A stretch of DNA of 64,000 bases from an uncultured Oscillospiraceae bacterium (lineage in GTDB: Bacteria; Bacillota; Clostridia; Oscillospirales; Oscillospiraceae), in the NCBI GenBank assembly GCA_934645175.1, contig CAKUDE010000006.1, forward strand, positions 11,280 to 75,279, written 5' to 3'. Of this stretch, positions 8,265 to 17,081 are shown in pieces. Numbering within the stretch: the stretch's first letter is position 1; each line of letters begins with the position of its first letter. The position numbers were made by a program, and so were the translations under genes. Below the pieces are notes generated by a model. It worked only from the letters and a program-made list of their open reading frames with translations. It was not told where the DNA came from and did no database searches.

Positions 8265-10205
8265 TCAGGCCTCTTCTTCAGCAGCGGGAGCCATTGCAGC
8301 GCGGACAGACAGGGAGATGCGCTTGCGGTCGTAATCGACGTCGATGATCTTTGCATCGATTTCCTGACCCTCGGAAAGCGCGTCAGACGCCTTCTCCACG
8401 CGATGATCGGCCACCTGAGAGATATGGATTAGGCCATCAACACCGGGCAGAATCTCTGCAAAAGCGCCGAAGTCGACGATCTTAACGATCTTGACCTTCA
8501 CGATGTCGCCAACGGAGAACTTTGCGCAGAACTGGTTCCACGGATTCATCTCGGCAGTCTTGTAGCCCAGAGAAATCTTCTTCTTCTCCGGATCAAACTT
8601 GATAACATAGACCTCGATGGTATCGCCGACCTTGACGACCTCATCGGGCTTTCTGATACGGCCCCAGGACAGCTCGGAGATGTGCACCATGCCGTCAACG
8701 CCGCCGATATCGACGAATGCGCCATAGCTGGTCAGGGACTTGACCGTGCCGGTATATTTCTTGCCGACCTCAATCTCGTTCCACAGCTTTTCGATGGCAG
8801 CCTTGCGCTCCTCGCGGTTGACCTCACGGATGGAGCCGACAACTCTGCGACGGGCACGGTTAAACTCGGTGATGCGGAGCTTCACGGTCTGACCCTTCAG
8901 CACGGACAGATCGCCACCCTTGGCGATGCCGGTCTGAGAGGCGGGGATGAACACGCGAACGCCCTTGACGTTGGCAACGATGCCGCCCTTGTTCTCCTCG
9001 GTGATGGTGCCCTCGACAACGGTCTTGTTCTCGCAGGCGGCCTCGACCTCGTCCCAAACCTTCATGCCTTCGAGCTTCTTACGGCTGAGCTGCACGACTC
9101 CCTCGCCGTCGTTAACACGGACAACAAAGACCTCGATCTCGTCGCCGACGTGCAGAATCTCTTCGGGCTTCACATTGGGATCGGCGCTGACTTCGTCATA
9201 CGGGATGTAGCCGGCATGTTTTGTGCCGAGATCGACCTGAATCTCAGACGGGCCGATCGCAATAACGGTGCCAAGAACCTTATCTCCTGTATTTAAAGTC
9301 TTGATGGACTGCTCGAGGAGCTGTTCAAAGTTTTCCTCCTGGGCAGCATCAGTTTTCGTAATTTCGCTCATAGTGTGGTTGACCTCCTTTATTATCCACG
9401 CAGGCGTCGATGCGCCTGCAGTGATGCCAATGGCAATACCGGAGGAAAAATCCTCCGGGTTGAGCTGCGCAGCGTTTTCCACACAGAAAACGCGTTTGCA
9501 ATGCTCCGCGCAAATATGCGCAAGCCGAGCGGTGTTGGAGCTCTTCGGATCGCCGATAACGACCATTGCGTCGCATTTATCCGCCAGCGCTGCGGCTTCC
9601 GCCTGCCGTTCCTCCGTCGCTCTGCATATTGTATCAAAAATTTCGGCATTTGTACACTCTTTTTTTACGATTTTCTTGCAGGAATCCCATAAAAACTGCG
9701 TACTTGTCGTCTGGCAGACCATTGTAATCGGCCAATGCCGTCGTTCCGGGCATTCGGCAAGCCACGCGGAAAGCTCCGCCGGTTCCGGAAAAATCTCCGG
9801 CGCGTCACACCAGCCCGCGATGGCCAATACCTCCGGGTGTGTCGGAGTCCCGACGATCAGACATTTCCGCCCGTTTTCCTGTGCCTTCGAGACGATATGG
9901 TGAATTCGCTTGACAAAGGGGCAGGTCGCATCAACGACACGATGCCCGCTTCCCTCCAACGCTTCATAGACGGCACGGGAAACCCCATGCGAGCGGATAA
10001 TCACATCAACGCCGTCAGGGACGTCGGCAAACGAGGCGGCGGGAGCCACGCCGCGTGCCGCAAGCCTGTCCACTACGGCCTGATTGTGAATGATCGGTCC
10101 GAGCGTAACGGTCGGACGTCCGGAATCGGCGGCTCGTTCGACCATATCTACGGCGCGGGAGACCCCGTAGCAAAACCCCGCGGTTTCGGCAAGACGGACG
10201 CTCAT
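8265..10205 (-). CDS. ispH: IspH (HMB-PP reductase) fused to S1 RNA-binding domains
   Basis: A 646-residue bifunctional protein. Residues 1-278 are IspH, the 4Fe-4S enzyme that makes IPP and DMAPP in the last MEP-pathway step. Visible landmarks are Cys12 in GFCYG, PIIHNQ, RSHGV, DATCPFVKR, CQTTST and SSNTARL. From residue 279 (MSEITKTDA) come four S1 domains of ribosomal protein S1 type (for example GFVDIGG-like YGAFVDIGGVDGMVH). The fusion is known in Clostridia. An internal AAAGGAGG lies 11 bases before Met279, so a free S1-like protein could also be made. The start overlaps the plsC stop as ATGA. The dxr, ispG and uppS genes at 40-46 kb belong to the same isoprenoid route. Confidence 0.95.
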   Translation of the reverse strand: MSVRLAETAGFCYGVSRAVDMVERAADSGRPTVTLGPIIHNQAVVDRLAARGVAPAASFADVPDGVDVIIRSHGVSRAVYEALEGSGHRVVDATCPFVKRIHHIVSKAQENGRKCLIVGTPTHPEVLAIAGWCDAPEIFPEPAELSAWLAECPERRHWPITMVCQTTSTQFLWDSCKKIVKKECTNAEIFDTICRATEERQAEAAALADKCDAMVVIGDPKSSNTARLAHICAEHCKRVFCVENAAQLNPEDFSSGIAIGITAGASTPAWIIKEVNHTMSEITKTDAAQEENFEQLLEQSIKTLNTGDKVLGTVIAIGPSEIQVDLGTKHAGYIPYDEVSADPNVKPEEILHVGDEIEVFVVRVNDGEGVVQLSRKKLEGMKVWDEVEAACENKTVVEGTITEENKGGIVANVKGVRVFIPASQTGIAKGGDLSVLKGQTVKLRITEFNRARRRVVGSIREVNREERKAAIEKLWNEIEVGKKYTGTVKSLTSYGAFVDIGGVDGMVHISELSWGRIRKPDEVVKVGDTIEVYVIKFDPEKKKISLGYKTAEMNPWNQFCAKFSVGDIVKVKIVKIVDFGAFAEILPGVDGLIHISQVADHRVEKASDALSEGQEIDAKIIDVDYDRKRISLSVRAAMAPAAEEEA

Positions 10206-10807
10206 TGCTTCTGCCCCATCGCATAAATCATTTTCATCATTTGCGCCGTTTTATTATCAAGCTCCTCCTGCGTCAGCTTCCGTCCGTCCGGATTCGGAAG
10301 GATCGGCTCACCGAAGCGTATCTCAAGCGGCGCCCAAAAGCGGCGGTTGAGACTGGTATACACGGGAATGACCGGCACACCCGCACGCGAAGCGATGAGC
10401 ATGGCGCCGGAATGCGGCTGCGAAACCTTCCCCCTGCGCACGCGCGTCCCCTCAGGGAAGATCATAAGCTTGTCGCCGTCGCGAAGCACGCGGAGCGCAG
10501 TCTTGATCGCGCCGATGTCATTGTGATCGCGATCTACGGGAAAAGCGCCGACAACCTGCACCAGCGAACCGATGACCGGCGTGTCGATCAGCTCCTTCTT
10601 CGCCATGGTACGCGGTACGCGGCAAAATCTCCCGGCCAGAACAATCCAGATCGGGTCGGTCAGCGCACGATGGTTTCCGCACAGAACGCAAGGTCCCACC
10701 GGGAGGTTTTCCCGGCCGGAAATGCGGACAACGGGATGTAAAAATCGCATCACAACGGTGGCAGGGATACGGACAAAGCGGTAAAAGCCCTGAGAAACGC
10801 GGATCAT
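10202..10807 (-). CDS. plsC: 1-acyl-sn-glycerol-3-phosphate acyltransferase
   Basis: A 201-residue PlsC-family acyltransferase that converts lysophosphatidic to phosphatidic acid at the membrane. The catalytic H-X4-D is NHRALTD (His46, Asp51), and the phosphate-binding FPEGTR motif follows. An amphipathic basic N-terminus (RVSQGFYRFVRIPATVVMRF) fits membrane association. It overlaps cmk upstream and ispH downstream by four bases each, so translation of the three genes is coupled. The order cmk-plsC-ispH/S1 is common in Clostridia. Its product, phosphatidic acid, feeds CdsA (44 kb). Confidence 0.9.
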   Translation of the reverse strand: MIRVSQGFYRFVRIPATVVMRFLHPVVRISGRENLPVGPCVLCGNHRALTDPIWIVLAGRFCRVPRTMAKKELIDTPVIGSLVQVVGAFPVDRDHNDIGAIKTALRVLRDGDKLMIFPEGTRVRRGKVSQPHSGAMLIASRAGVPVIPVYTSLNRRFWAPLEIRFGEPILPNPDGRKLTQEELDNKTAQMMKMIYAMGQKQ

Positions 10808-11487
10808 AGTCCAGTCCTCTCGCGAATAATCTCGACCAGACGGAAAATACTTTCCTCCTGAGTCAGGTCGGTCGTATCAAGCAGCACACTGTCCTGTGCC
10901 GGCCGCAGCGGGGCAACCTCACGTCCGGTGTCGCGCGCATCACGCTGCCGGATCTGCTGCAAAATCGTCTCATAATCGGAGGCCGCTCCCCTTTGTACAA
11001 GCTCTGCGCACCGGCGTCGGGCGCGAACCTCGGCGGAGGCCGTCAGAAAAACCTTCACGGTAGCATCGGGAAGAACGACGGTACCGATGTCGCGGCCGTC
11101 CATAATAACACTGTGCGTCTCGGCAATATCGCGCTGCATCTGCAGCAGAAAAGCGCGGACGGCCGGAATGGCGGAAACGCGCGAGGCGGCATCGGAAACC
11201 TCGGAGGCACGAATCGCTTCGCTGACATCCTCGCCGTCAAGCAGACTGTGCTGGCGGCCGTCGTCGGACCATTGCAAACGAATTCGAAGCAGCGGCAGCA
11301 GCGCCGTAACACCTGCCGCATCATCCGGCGAAATACCGCGGCGGAGCACCGCCAGACCCACGGTACGATAGATCGCACCCGTATCGGCATATACAAAGCC
11401 GAGCAGCGCCGCAGCACGGCGTGCCACGGTGCTTTTTCCCGCTCCTGCCGGGCCGTCGACTGCGACGGAAATGGTCGAACGCTCCAT
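10804..11487 (-). CDS. cmk: Cytidylate kinase
   Basis: A 227-residue CMP/dCMP kinase. The P-loop GPAGAGKS lies at residues 12-19. YADTGAIYRTVGLAVLRRG is the NMP-binding region and DGRDIGTVV the catalytic loop. The start at 11487 is chosen by a GGAG site; the longer frame lacks one. It is the first gene of the operon, read from a consensus promoter about 30 bases upstream. It supplies CDP/dCDP for RNA, DNA and CDP-lipid synthesis. Confidence 0.95.
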   Translation of the reverse strand: MERSTISVAVDGPAGAGKSTVARRAAALLGFVYADTGAIYRTVGLAVLRRGISPDDAAGVTALLPLLRIRLQWSDDGRQHSLLDGEDVSEAIRASEVSDAASRVSAIPAVRAFLLQMQRDIAETHSVIMDGRDIGTVVLPDATVKVFLTASAEVRARRRCAELVQRGAASDYETILQQIRQRDARDTGREVAPLRPAQDSVLLDTTDLTQEESIFRLVEIIRERTGL

Positions 11488-11515
11488 AATCCACTCCAAA
11501 CCTAAAACTCGTATT

Positions 11516-11544
11516 ATTATAACAATTTCCCGCCGTCCTGTCAA
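11516..11544 (-). promoter_or_regulatory. Consensus sigma-A promoter of cmk operon
   Basis: TTGACA (11539-11544), 17-base spacer, TATAAT (11516-11521) on the minus strand. Both hexamers match consensus perfectly. Confidence 0.9.
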
Positions 11545-11637
11545 TCAATTCTGCACATATTTACGAATTTCTGCAACATTCATACACAGTGCACGAAAAA
11601 AAGGGGCGGATGTCTGCATTATGCACGAAACAAAACA

Positions 11638-12873
11638 TTACCCTTCTAAACAATGCATTCCCACGCAGTATCCGGTGGACCACGCGATCTGCAAATTAAA
11701 GCCGCCGGTGTAGGCGTCGCAGTCCAGAAGCTCCCCGGCAAAGAACAAGCCGCGCACAAGCTTGGATTGCATGGTCTTCGGATCGACTTCGCGCACATTC
11801 ACGCCTCCGCGCGTCACAATAGCCTCCGCGATGGGGCGCTGGCCGGAGACCTCCAGAGAAAAACGTTTCGTTTGCTCCAGAAGCGCACGGCGTTGCGCCT
11901 TGGTAAGTGAGTTGGCTTTTAATCGCGTGTCAATTTCCGCGCGACGAAGGATAACCGGAATCAGCGACTGCGGGTAAAGATCCGCCACCGCATTTTCCAT
12001 CGACCGGTTTGTGTATTTGTCAAAGTCGCGCAGCAGACGTGCATCAAGCGTCTGCTCATCCAGCGCCGGTTTGAGGTCAAGTATGACCCTGTAGCGCTCA
12101 TCTTCTTTCATATGCGCCGACGCGGAAAGGATCGTAGGCCCGGACAGGCCAAAATGTGTGAAAAGCAGTTCTCCCTGCTCGCTGTAAGCGGTTTTTCCTC
12201 TGGAGTCAACCAGCTTAACACCGGTATTCCGCAAAGAAAGCCCCTGCATCTGCGCACAATCTTCGCCCACACATTCCAGCGGCACCAGCGAACCACGCGG
12301 CGGGACGATGCTATGTCCCACGGCCTCGGCCAGACGATAACCGTCGCCGGTTGAGCCGGTCAGCGGATAGGATGCGCCGCCCGTAGCGAGCAGCACCCGT
12401 CCGGACGAAAGCACTCCCTGCTCCGTGCGCACGCCGCAGACGGCACCGTCCTGTACAAAAAGCGTGCGAACCTGCCCCTGTCTTCGTTCGACACCGGCAT
12501 GACTCAGTGCACGCTCCAGCGCCTTCACGATGTCTGCCGAGCGGTCGGACACGGGAAATACGCGGTTGCCGCGTTCGGTTTTCAGCGGGCAGCCGTGCGT
12601 CTCAAAAAAATCCATGATTCGCGCCGGAGGAAAGGCCGATACGGCGCTGTAAAGAAAGCGCCCGTTTCGTGGAACGTTTTTCAAGACCTCCTCAGGCGTG
12701 CAGTTGTTTGTCACATTGCATCTGCCTTTTCCGGTGATAAGGAGTTTTTTCCCCGGCCGCTCGTTTTTGTCCAGTAAAACGACGCGCGCTCCCCTCTGCG
12801 CCGCCGTCAGAGCGGCAAACATTCCGGCAGGGCCCGCGCCAACGACCAGAAGATCGATCCCCATATGTACCAT
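11638..12873 (-). CDS. HI0933/YhiN-family flavoprotein
   Basis: A 411-residue NAD(P)/FAD-dependent oxidoreductase-like protein of the HI0933 (YhiN) family. An N-terminal Rossmann motif DLLVVGAGPAGMFAA is followed by LLITGKGRCNVTNN, which is diagnostic for this family. A second glycine motif ATGGASYPLTGSTGDGY and a C-terminal GGVNVREVDPKTMQSK with GELLDCDAYTGGFNLQ bind FAD. The reaction is not established. The start at 12873 places a GGGG ribosome binding site 7 bases upstream, within the end of rluB. It is the last gene of the scpA operon. No clear terminator was found after it. Confidence 0.85.
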   Translation of the reverse strand: MVHMGIDLLVVGAGPAGMFAALTAAQRGARVVLLDKNERPGKKLLITGKGRCNVTNNCTPEEVLKNVPRNGRFLYSAVSAFPPARIMDFFETHGCPLKTERGNRVFPVSDRSADIVKALERALSHAGVERRQGQVRTLFVQDGAVCGVRTEQGVLSSGRVLLATGGASYPLTGSTGDGYRLAEAVGHSIVPPRGSLVPLECVGEDCAQMQGLSLRNTGVKLVDSRGKTAYSEQGELLFTHFGLSGPTILSASAHMKEDERYRVILDLKPALDEQTLDARLLRDFDKYTNRSMENAVADLYPQSLIPVILRRAEIDTRLKANSLTKAQRRALLEQTKRFSLEVSGQRPIAEAIVTRGGVNVREVDPKTMQSKLVRGLFFAGELLDCDAYTGGFNLQIAWSTGYCVGMHCLEG

Positions 12874-12875
12874 TC

Positions 12876-13577
12876 TCATTCCCCTTCCAGCGCCGCAAGC
12901 TCCTGCGGCGTCAAAAAGCGCCATTTTCCGACCGCAAGCGTGCCGAGCGGCAACGACCCCTCCCGCACACGGCACAGTCGAAGAACCTCAAGTCCCGCCG
13001 CCTCGCACATCCGACGAACCTGACGGTTTCGTCCCTCATGAATGATCACGCGGAAGCGTGCCTTGCGTTCGTTCCTCCACAGAAGCTCTATGTACGGCGG
13101 CGAAATAACTCTGCCGTCCAGCTCAATCGGACGGCGCAAACGCTCCGCCGCCCCTGCCAATTCTCCTCGAACCGTAACCTCGTATTCCTTATCGATCGTA
13201 TTGGCCGGGCGCATCAAATGATCGGCAAGCACACCGTCGTTCGTCAAAAGCAGCAAGCCCTCGGAATCGGCGTCCAACCGTCCCACGGGATAGACGCGCG
13301 TTCCGCAGTCTACCAGCTCCGTCACGGTTTTTCGGCCAAAGGGATCGCTGAGCGTCGTCACATAGCCACGCGGCTTATATAGCATGACGCACACACGCTC
13401 CGGCGGTGCGGGCAGCGGTCTGCCGTCGATGCAGATGCGGTCGCGCATCTCATCGGCTCGGTCGCCGAGCATACAGGCACAGCCGTTGACCGTGACGCGA
13501 CCGGCAGCAATCATCGCCTCAGCCGCCCGACGTGATGCAACGCCTCGCGCGGATATGATTTTCTGTATCCGTTCCAT
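12876..13577 (-). CDS. rluB: Pseudouridine synthase (RluB/RsuA family)
   Basis: A 233-residue enzyme. An S4 RNA-binding domain comes first (ERIQKIISARGVASRRAAEAMI). The catalytic domain has VYPVGRLDADSEGLLLLTNDG, where the Asp of GRLD is the nucleophile, and a C-terminal EGRNRQVRRM. It converts uridine to pseudouridine in 23S (or 16S) rRNA. The start at 13577 follows GGGGAGGAATTGG; the much longer open frame upstream is the shadow of dacF. Its first 59 bases overlap the end of dacF, an unusually long same-strand overlap. The family position next to scpAB is common in Firmicutes. Confidence 0.9.
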   Translation of the reverse strand: MERIQKIISARGVASRRAAEAMIAAGRVTVNGCACMLGDRADEMRDRICIDGRPLPAPPERVCVMLYKPRGYVTTLSDPFGRKTVTELVDCGTRVYPVGRLDADSEGLLLLTNDGVLADHLMRPANTIDKEYEVTVRGELAGAAERLRRPIELDGRVISPPYIELLWRNERKARFRVIIHEGRNRQVRRMCEAAGLEVLRLCRVREGSLPLGTLAVGKWRFLTPQELAALEGE

Positions 13578-14616
13578 CCAATTCCTCCCCGCCTCCCCAA
13601 ACAAGCGGGAAGGTCGCAATGCAGCGTTCTCCTGCAAAGACGCCGCCGATTCCTGCGGCTTGTCCGGGCAATCCGGCAGAAAACTCCGCCTTCGGCAGGA
13701 GTACGCGCAGCCGGAGCGTTTCTTTTTCCGTCTGCGCCGCCTGTACTTCGCAGCCCGCACAGAGCGCGGCACGCCCTCCGCTGAGCAGCTCCACCGTACC
13801 GACCGGCTCGCCGCACCGCGCAAGCGTACGTGTTTCATAAAGAGCGAACCCGTAGTCATACAGGTTTTTATGGTCCCGCCAGTCGTTACCGTCGTTGAAC
13901 GTTACGGCAATGAGCCGCCGTCCGACACGCTCGGCAGCACTGACCAGAATTCTGCCGGCTGCCTTCGTAAATCCGGTCTTTACTCCCATTGCACCCTCAA
14001 CCGACCACAGAAGACGGTTATGATTTGTCAGCCGCCGTGTGCCGACCTGTGCGGTACGGCTCGATACGATGCGCACAAAGCTTTCGTTTTTCAGCGCATA
14101 AGCTGTCAGGCGGGCCATATCCAGTGCAGTGGAATGATTGTTTTTATCGTCCAATCCGTTCGGATTGGCAAAGCGCGTACCATTCAAAGACAGCGCCTGC
14201 GCTTTGTCGTTCATTTTCTGCACAAAGGCGTCAAGCGTCCCGCCGCAGCATAGCGCAAGCGCTACGGCGGCATCATTTCCGGAATGGAGCATCAGGCAGT
14301 ACAGCAGCTCCTCGACCGTCAGACGCTCCCCCGGCTTCAGGTAAACAGACGACCCCTCTACTCCGCAAGCCTCCGGCGGAATGATATAGGGCTGCGACAA
14401 GACAGAACTTTCCAGCGCCACGACGGCAGTCATTATCTTGGTTGTACTGGCAATGAGCGAGGGGGTTTCGGCGTTGTGCGCATACAGCACAGCTCCGGTA
14501 TCCGCATCAATCAGTACGGCGCATTTTGCGTCGGTCTGCGGCACGGCAAGCACAGGCATCAAGAAAAGAACGGCGGCAACGAGGGTAGCCGCCGTTCGGA
14601 AAAGCATCGATTTCAT
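13519..14616 (-). CDS. dacF: D-alanyl-D-alanine carboxypeptidase (PBP5/DacF type)
   Basis: A 365-residue S11-family penicillin-binding protein. The signal peptide (AATLVAAVLFLMPVLAVP) is followed by the three active-site motifs: S-T-T-K in SLIASTTKIM, SGN in LMLHSGNDAAVAL, and KTG in AMGVKTGFTKAAG. It trims the terminal D-Ala of peptidoglycan stem peptides outside the membrane. The C-terminal ~100 residues form the beta-rich domain, but a clear amphipathic membrane anchor is not seen. The start may be this ATG or the one at 14607, which sits better behind AAGGA. Its position in the scpAB-ytfJ operon is typical for sporulating Clostridia, where DacF or DacB shape the spore cortex. Confidence 0.9.
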   Translation of the reverse strand: MKSMLFRTAATLVAAVLFLMPVLAVPQTDAKCAVLIDADTGAVLYAHNAETPSLIASTTKIMTAVVALESSVLSQPYIIPPEACGVEGSSVYLKPGERLTVEELLYCLMLHSGNDAAVALALCCGGTLDAFVQKMNDKAQALSLNGTRFANPNGLDDKNNHSTALDMARLTAYALKNESFVRIVSSRTAQVGTRRLTNHNRLLWSVEGAMGVKTGFTKAAGRILVSAAERVGRRLIAVTFNDGNDWRDHKNLYDYGFALYETRTLARCGEPVGTVELLSGGRAALCAGCEVQAAQTEKETLRLRVLLPKAEFSAGLPGQAAGIGGVFAGERCIATFPLVWGGGEELDGTDTENHIRARRCITSGG

Positions 14617-14664
14617 CCTTCATCACCGGGCATAGCTTGCCCGATGTGTCGGAAAACTTGCGGG

Positions 14665-15048
14665 TCAAAGGTCGGAAATATCTTCCTTTTTTAATGCGGT
14701 GAGTTTGTCCACCAGCTCCGGAATCAGATCGATAACACGCTCCGCAGGCGTCGCAGGGGGAACCTCGACCGGGACGACACGCACGCGCTCACCCTGCAGG
14801 ATCACCATGGCAATCGGCGTAATCTTTACACCGCAGCCCGCGCCGCCGCCGAACGAGCCGCTCGTTGCAGGCGCCTTCGCGCTCAAATCCGCGCCGCCGG
14901 AGGCAACGCCGAAGCTCACCTTACATACGGGAATCATGGTAGTCGTTTCATTCAGTGTGATCGGACTGCCGACAACGGTGTTGCTGTCCACCATTTCGCG
15001 CACCTTGCTCATTGATGCGCCAAGCAGATCGGAAACATTTTGGCTCAT
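14665..15048 (-). CDS. ytfJ: GerW/YtfJ family spore protein
   Basis: A 127-residue protein of the YtfJ (GerW) family. It has the characteristic KVREMVDSNTVVGSPI start, a glycine-rich centre SFGVASGGAD and GGGAGCGVKITPIA. In Bacillus the homologue is a spore protein needed for germination with L-alanine; the biochemical role is unknown. It overlaps scpB by four bases and is followed by dacF, an arrangement usual in spore formers. The C-terminus is acidic and helical (IPELVDKLTALKKEDI). Confidence 0.85.
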   Translation of the reverse strand: MSQNVSDLLGASMSKVREMVDSNTVVGSPITLNETTTMIPVCKVSFGVASGGADLSAKAPATSGSFGGGAGCGVKITPIAMVILQGERVRVVPVEVPPATPAERVIDLIPELVDKLTALKKEDISDL

Positions 15049-15611
15049 GCTTCAGCACTCTCCTTTGATTCGTTTTCGGGCAGCTCGGTCTTTCCGAACT
15101 GCATCTTATTGATTTCGGGCAGCTCGTCAAGAGACGAAAGCCCGAAGGTTCGCAAAAAATCGGGGGTTGTACGATACAGGATCGGCCGACCCGGTACATT
15201 GAGCCGTCCGCATTCCTCAATCAGCTTTTTGTTCAGAAGTGCGCCGACGGTATAAGCACTGTCTACGCCGCGCAGCTGCTCCACATAGGCGCGCGTTGCG
15301 GGCTGATAGTAGGCAATGATCGTCAGTGTCTCAAGCTGAGAGGCCGAAAGACGCGGCGGCTTGCGCGTTTCCAGCGCTTTTGTAATATATCCGGACATTT
15401 CTCCGGAGGTGCAAAGCTGACAGCTGCTTCCCAGCCGAACAAGGCGAATGCCTCGCCTGGCAAAGGCCAGCTCGTCAGAAAGCGCCGTAACAGCGGCTTC
15501 TACCTCTGTCGGATCGCACTGTGCAGCAAACGCCAGCCGCTCAAGCTCAACAGGCTCGCCGGCGGCAAACAGGATCGCCTCGATCACGCGAATCAATTCA
15601 GTTTGTTCCAT
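15045..15611 (-). CDS. scpB: Segregation and condensation protein B
   Basis: A 188-residue ScpB with two winged-helix domains. Recognisable stretches are RVIEAILFAAGEPVE, LSASQLETLTIIAYYQPATRA and GRPILYRTTPDFLRTFGL. It forms the SMC-ScpA-ScpB condensin that organises and separates the chromosome. The start at 15611 follows a strong GGAGGGGG site. It overlaps the end of scpA by 14 bases, so translation is likely coupled. Confidence 0.95.
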   Translation of the reverse strand: MEQTELIRVIEAILFAAGEPVELERLAFAAQCDPTEVEAAVTALSDELAFARRGIRLVRLGSSCQLCTSGEMSGYITKALETRKPPRLSASQLETLTIIAYYQPATRAYVEQLRGVDSAYTVGALLNKKLIEECGRLNVPGRPILYRTTPDFLRTFGLSSLDELPEINKMQFGKTELPENESKESAEA

Positions 15612-16395
15612 CGACGTTCTCCCCCTCCTCCGGCAATCTGGCAAAGCAAACGTTCAGCTCGCCGCCATCCTCCTCGATCGTAACCGAATGCAGACGGCAT
15701 AGCTCCAGCACAGCCAAAAATGTCGCAACGATTTCGCTGCGGGTTCGGCTTCCGATGAACAGGCTACGGAACTTTTCCACGCCGCGCATCAGCAGTTTTT
15801 TCAGGAGCTGGCCGGCTTTTTTCGTTACGGAATACGGTTCAACGCCGACAATACCGGAAAAATGCGCTACCGGCGGCGGTAGGCGTCTCTCGCTGCGCTC
15901 GGCAAGCGTTGCGTAGGCACGCAAAAGATCCTCCGGTTCATGGCGATAACGGTAGGTCTTGTCCGGAGTCAGCGGCTCCGGTTGTTTTACAAAGCAGTTA
16001 CAGCCGATCTCGTTTCTCGGCTCCAGGAAGGCCACGGCAATACGGATCTGCTCAAAAGCCTCCGCTCGCTGCCGCTCCTCCAGAGAGCGGATCAGAAGCT
16101 CCATCTCGCTCATAGCCTCCTCGCGCTCCGTGGCGGAGAGGAGCATTTTGGTCTTAATGAGCATCAGGTGGGAAGCCATCGCGATAAACTCGCTCGCAAT
16201 CTCCATATCCAACCGCTTCCGCTCGTCCAGATAGGCCAGGTACTGCTCCAGAATGGAGGTAATACTCACATCCTGGATTTCTATTTTATTCTTGCTTAAA
16301 AGCTGGAAAATCACATCCAGCGGCCCGTCAAAATCCTCCGGCAGCGCGTCCTTGCCGCGCAGAATGCCGGAAAGATGGTATCTCGGTTCTTCCAT
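15598..16395 (-). CDS. scpA: Segregation and condensation protein A
   Basis: A 265-residue ScpA kleisin. The N-terminal DFDGPLDVIFQLLSKNKIEIQDVSI segment is the SMC-neck binding part. EFIAMASHLMLIKTKMLL is the next conserved helix, and the C-terminal winged helix that binds the SMC head is present. The start at 16395 follows GAGGGG. It is the first gene of scpA-scpB-ytfJ-dacF-rluB-flavoprotein, under a near-consensus promoter 30 bases upstream. Confidence 0.95.
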   Translation of the reverse strand: MEEPRYHLSGILRGKDALPEDFDGPLDVIFQLLSKNKIEIQDVSITSILEQYLAYLDERKRLDMEIASEFIAMASHLMLIKTKMLLSATEREEAMSEMELLIRSLEERQRAEAFEQIRIAVAFLEPRNEIGCNCFVKQPEPLTPDKTYRYRHEPEDLLRAYATLAERSERRLPPPVAHFSGIVGVEPYSVTKKAGQLLKKLLMRGVEKFRSLFIGSRTRSEIVATFLAVLELCRLHSVTIEEDGGELNVCFARLPEEGENVDGTN

Positions 16396-16423
16396 GCACG
16401 CCCCTCTTAGCTTTCTCGGGAGT

Positions 16424-16452
16424 ATTATACCATTGTTTCCCTCGCCGTGCAA
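16424..16452 (-). promoter_or_regulatory. Sigma-A promoter of the scpAB operon
   Basis: TTGCAC (16447-16452), 17-base spacer ending TGG, TATAAT (16424-16429) on the minus strand; an extended -10 is present. Confidence 0.8.
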
Positions 16453-16465
16453 CAAAAAAATGCAG

Positions 16466-16489
16466 AAAGGGAACCGTGCGGTCCCCTTT
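16466..16489 (-). terminator. Probable terminator of lon-engB
   Basis: A short GC-rich stem (GGGGACC / GGTTCCC, loop GCAC), followed on the minus strand by TTTCTGCATTTTTTT. It lies just after the engB stop. Confidence 0.6.
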
Positions 16490-16493
16490 TGCT

Positions 16494-17081
16494 TTATTCT
16501 CCGCAGGCGTGCAGAATCTGCGTCAGAAGCAGCTCGCGTCCCGTCCCTTTTTCAGCGGAAAACGGGATCAGCGGCAATTCGTCGGGCAAACGTAACGCTT
16601 CCCGAATGCGCCCAAGATTCGGCTCGACTTCGCTTTTTTTGAGCTTGTCAAGCTTATTGGCGACAACGACAAAGGGCTTCTGCGTTCCGAAGAACAGCTC
16701 CGCCATAACGCAGTCGAGCTTTGTCGGCTCGTGGCGGGCATCAACAATCATCACACCGAGCGCCAGCGCCTCCGGCCGGGCAAAATACTGCTCCATGAGC
16801 TTTCCCCAACGATCCTTTTCGCTCTGGCTGACCTTTGCATAGCCGTAACCGGGAAGATCGACAAAGTATGCACGCTCATCAACACGGAAAAAATTGATAT
16901 GCACGGTCTTACCGGGCATCTGCCCGACGCGGGCAAAATTCTTCCGCCGCAGGATGCAATTCAGCACGGAGGACTTTCCGACATTTGACTTACCGGCAAA
17001 GGCAATCTGCGGTACGCCGTCCGACGGAAGATCTGCCGGTTTGGCCGCAGAACGGACAAATTCCACATTTTGAAGGTTCAT
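16494..17081 (-). CDS. engB: Ribosome biogenesis GTPase EngB (YsxC)
   Basis: A 195-residue GTPase of the EngB/YsxC family. G1 is GKSNVGKSS (residues 30-38), the switch region [10 protein letters not shown]3 DLPGYGYA and G4 NKLDKL. It helps assemble the 50S ribosomal subunit and is usually essential. Its ATG overlaps the lon stop as ATGA, and lon-engB neighbourhood is widely conserved in Firmicutes. Confidence 0.96.
   Translation of the reverse strand: MNLQNVEFVRSAAKPADLPSDGVPQIAFAGKSNVGKSSVLNCILRRKNFARVGQMPGKTVHINFFRVDERAYFVDLPGYGYAKVSQSEKDRWGKLMEQYFARPEALALGVMIVDARHEPTKLDCVMAELFFGTQKPFVVVANKLDKLKKSEVEPNLGRIREALRLPDELPLIPFSAEKGTGRELLLTQILHACGE

Noticed and set aside
12876-13859. 327-codon version of the pseudouridine synthase
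   Set aside because: The extra 94 N-terminal codons are an out-of-frame reading of dacF; the true start at 13577 has a strong ribosome binding site and begins at the S4 domain.
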